From contig VGOF01000112.1 in NCBI GenBank assembly GCA_016875975.1, positions 1 through 5,488 on the forward strand: DNA of 5,488 nt. Reading direction: 5' to 3'. The translations under genes were made by a program, and so were the position numbers. The number at the start of each line of letters is the position of its first letter. Positions within the stretch are counted from its first letter, which is position 1. The notes below the pieces were generated by a model. It was not told the DNA's origin. It was given only the letters and a program-made list of their open reading frames with translations, and searched no databases. The DNA comes from Chloroflexota bacterium. GTDB taxonomy: Bacteria; Chloroflexota; Dehalococcoidia; GIF9; UBA5629. Shown here piece by piece: positions 5,243 through 5,488 of this stretch.

Positions 5243-5488
5243 AACCGGTTTTTACCCATAACCGCTTTCCATCGGTAATGAATTCAATGGTTCCGTTTTT
5301 TGCAGTCGTGTAAACGCGATTTTCTCCGAGTTGTTTGATGAGTCTTCCGGTTACTTCGGGATTTGGAATGTTAAGTCTGTTGCTACTGCCTACCGAGATG
5401 GCTGCGACCTCTGGATTGACTACGGCTAGGAATCCGCTTGAGGTGGACGTTTTGCTTCCATGGTGGGCGACTTTCAATACTGTGCTCT
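5238..5488 (-). CDS. ComEC/Rec2-type metallo-beta-lactamase domain, C-terminal end (partial)
   Basis: The last 82 residues of a gene entering from the right edge on the - strand. They read STVLKVAHHGSKTSTS near the cut, then PEVAAISVGSSNR, PEVTGRLIKQLGENRVYTT and GTIEFITDGKRLWVKTGW before TAA. The HHGSKTS motif and the GTIEF ending are typical of the metallo-beta-lactamase domain at the C-terminus of ComEC/Rec2, the membrane channel for DNA uptake, where this domain is thought to act outside on the incoming strand. Stand-alone ComEC-like hydrolases share the fold, and the missing N-terminus prevents a choice. One oddity: the usual N-x-YGHPH-x-EV segment reads NRLNIPNPEV here, without the histidines. 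The product ends 147 bp before the pseudokinase start, on the same strand. Confidence 0.8.
   Translation of the reverse strand, partial: STVLKVAHHGSKTSTSSGFLAVVNPEVAAISVGSSNRLNIPNPEVTGRLIKQLGENRVYTTAKNGTIEFITDGKRLWVKTGW

Overview
The window looks like chromosomal DNA of a bacterium, probably of the Chloroflexota (Dehalococcoidia-like). This placement is an inference from protein style: the PriA and peptide deformylase N-termini, and a CARDB-repeat membrane protein. There is no rRNA or other marker to confirm it. Base composition is near 50% GC and looks even across the genes. No tRNA, rRNA, CRISPR array or insertion sequence was seen.

Left half (1-3023, + strand): a compact housekeeping operon. 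The last 24 codons of an unidentified gene with an Ala/Thr/Glu-rich tail are followed 12 nt later by priA (replication restart helicase, all motifs intact). After 10 nt comes def (peptide deformylase, with variant residues in two of its three signature motifs). priA-def adjacency is common in bacteria; in many genomes fmt follows, but here the operon ends against a convergent gene.

Right half (3042-5488, - strand): three genes read leftward. At the right edge is the C-terminus of a ComEC/Rec2-type metallo-beta-lactamase domain. A 147-bp gap follows, with a near-palindrome resembling the mycobacterial DosR/DevR box and two TTGACA hexamers. Next is a 189-aa protein that keeps the outline of a histidine-kinase ATPase domain but has lost the DHp histidine region and the key N, G1 and G2 box residues (a pseudokinase or decaying remnant). 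After a 144-bp gap with a candidate promoter and a clear Shine-Dalgarno comes a 444-aa secreted/membrane protein. It has one CARDB domain before and two after a central transmembrane helix, joined by a Lys/Gly-rich and then a Pro/Met/Gln-rich linker.

The least ordinary part is 3042-5242: a catalytically dead-looking kinase domain behind a possible redox/hypoxia-type operator, next to a CARDB protein whose predicted topology puts Ig-like domains on both sides of the membrane. Nothing in the sequence proves that these act together.
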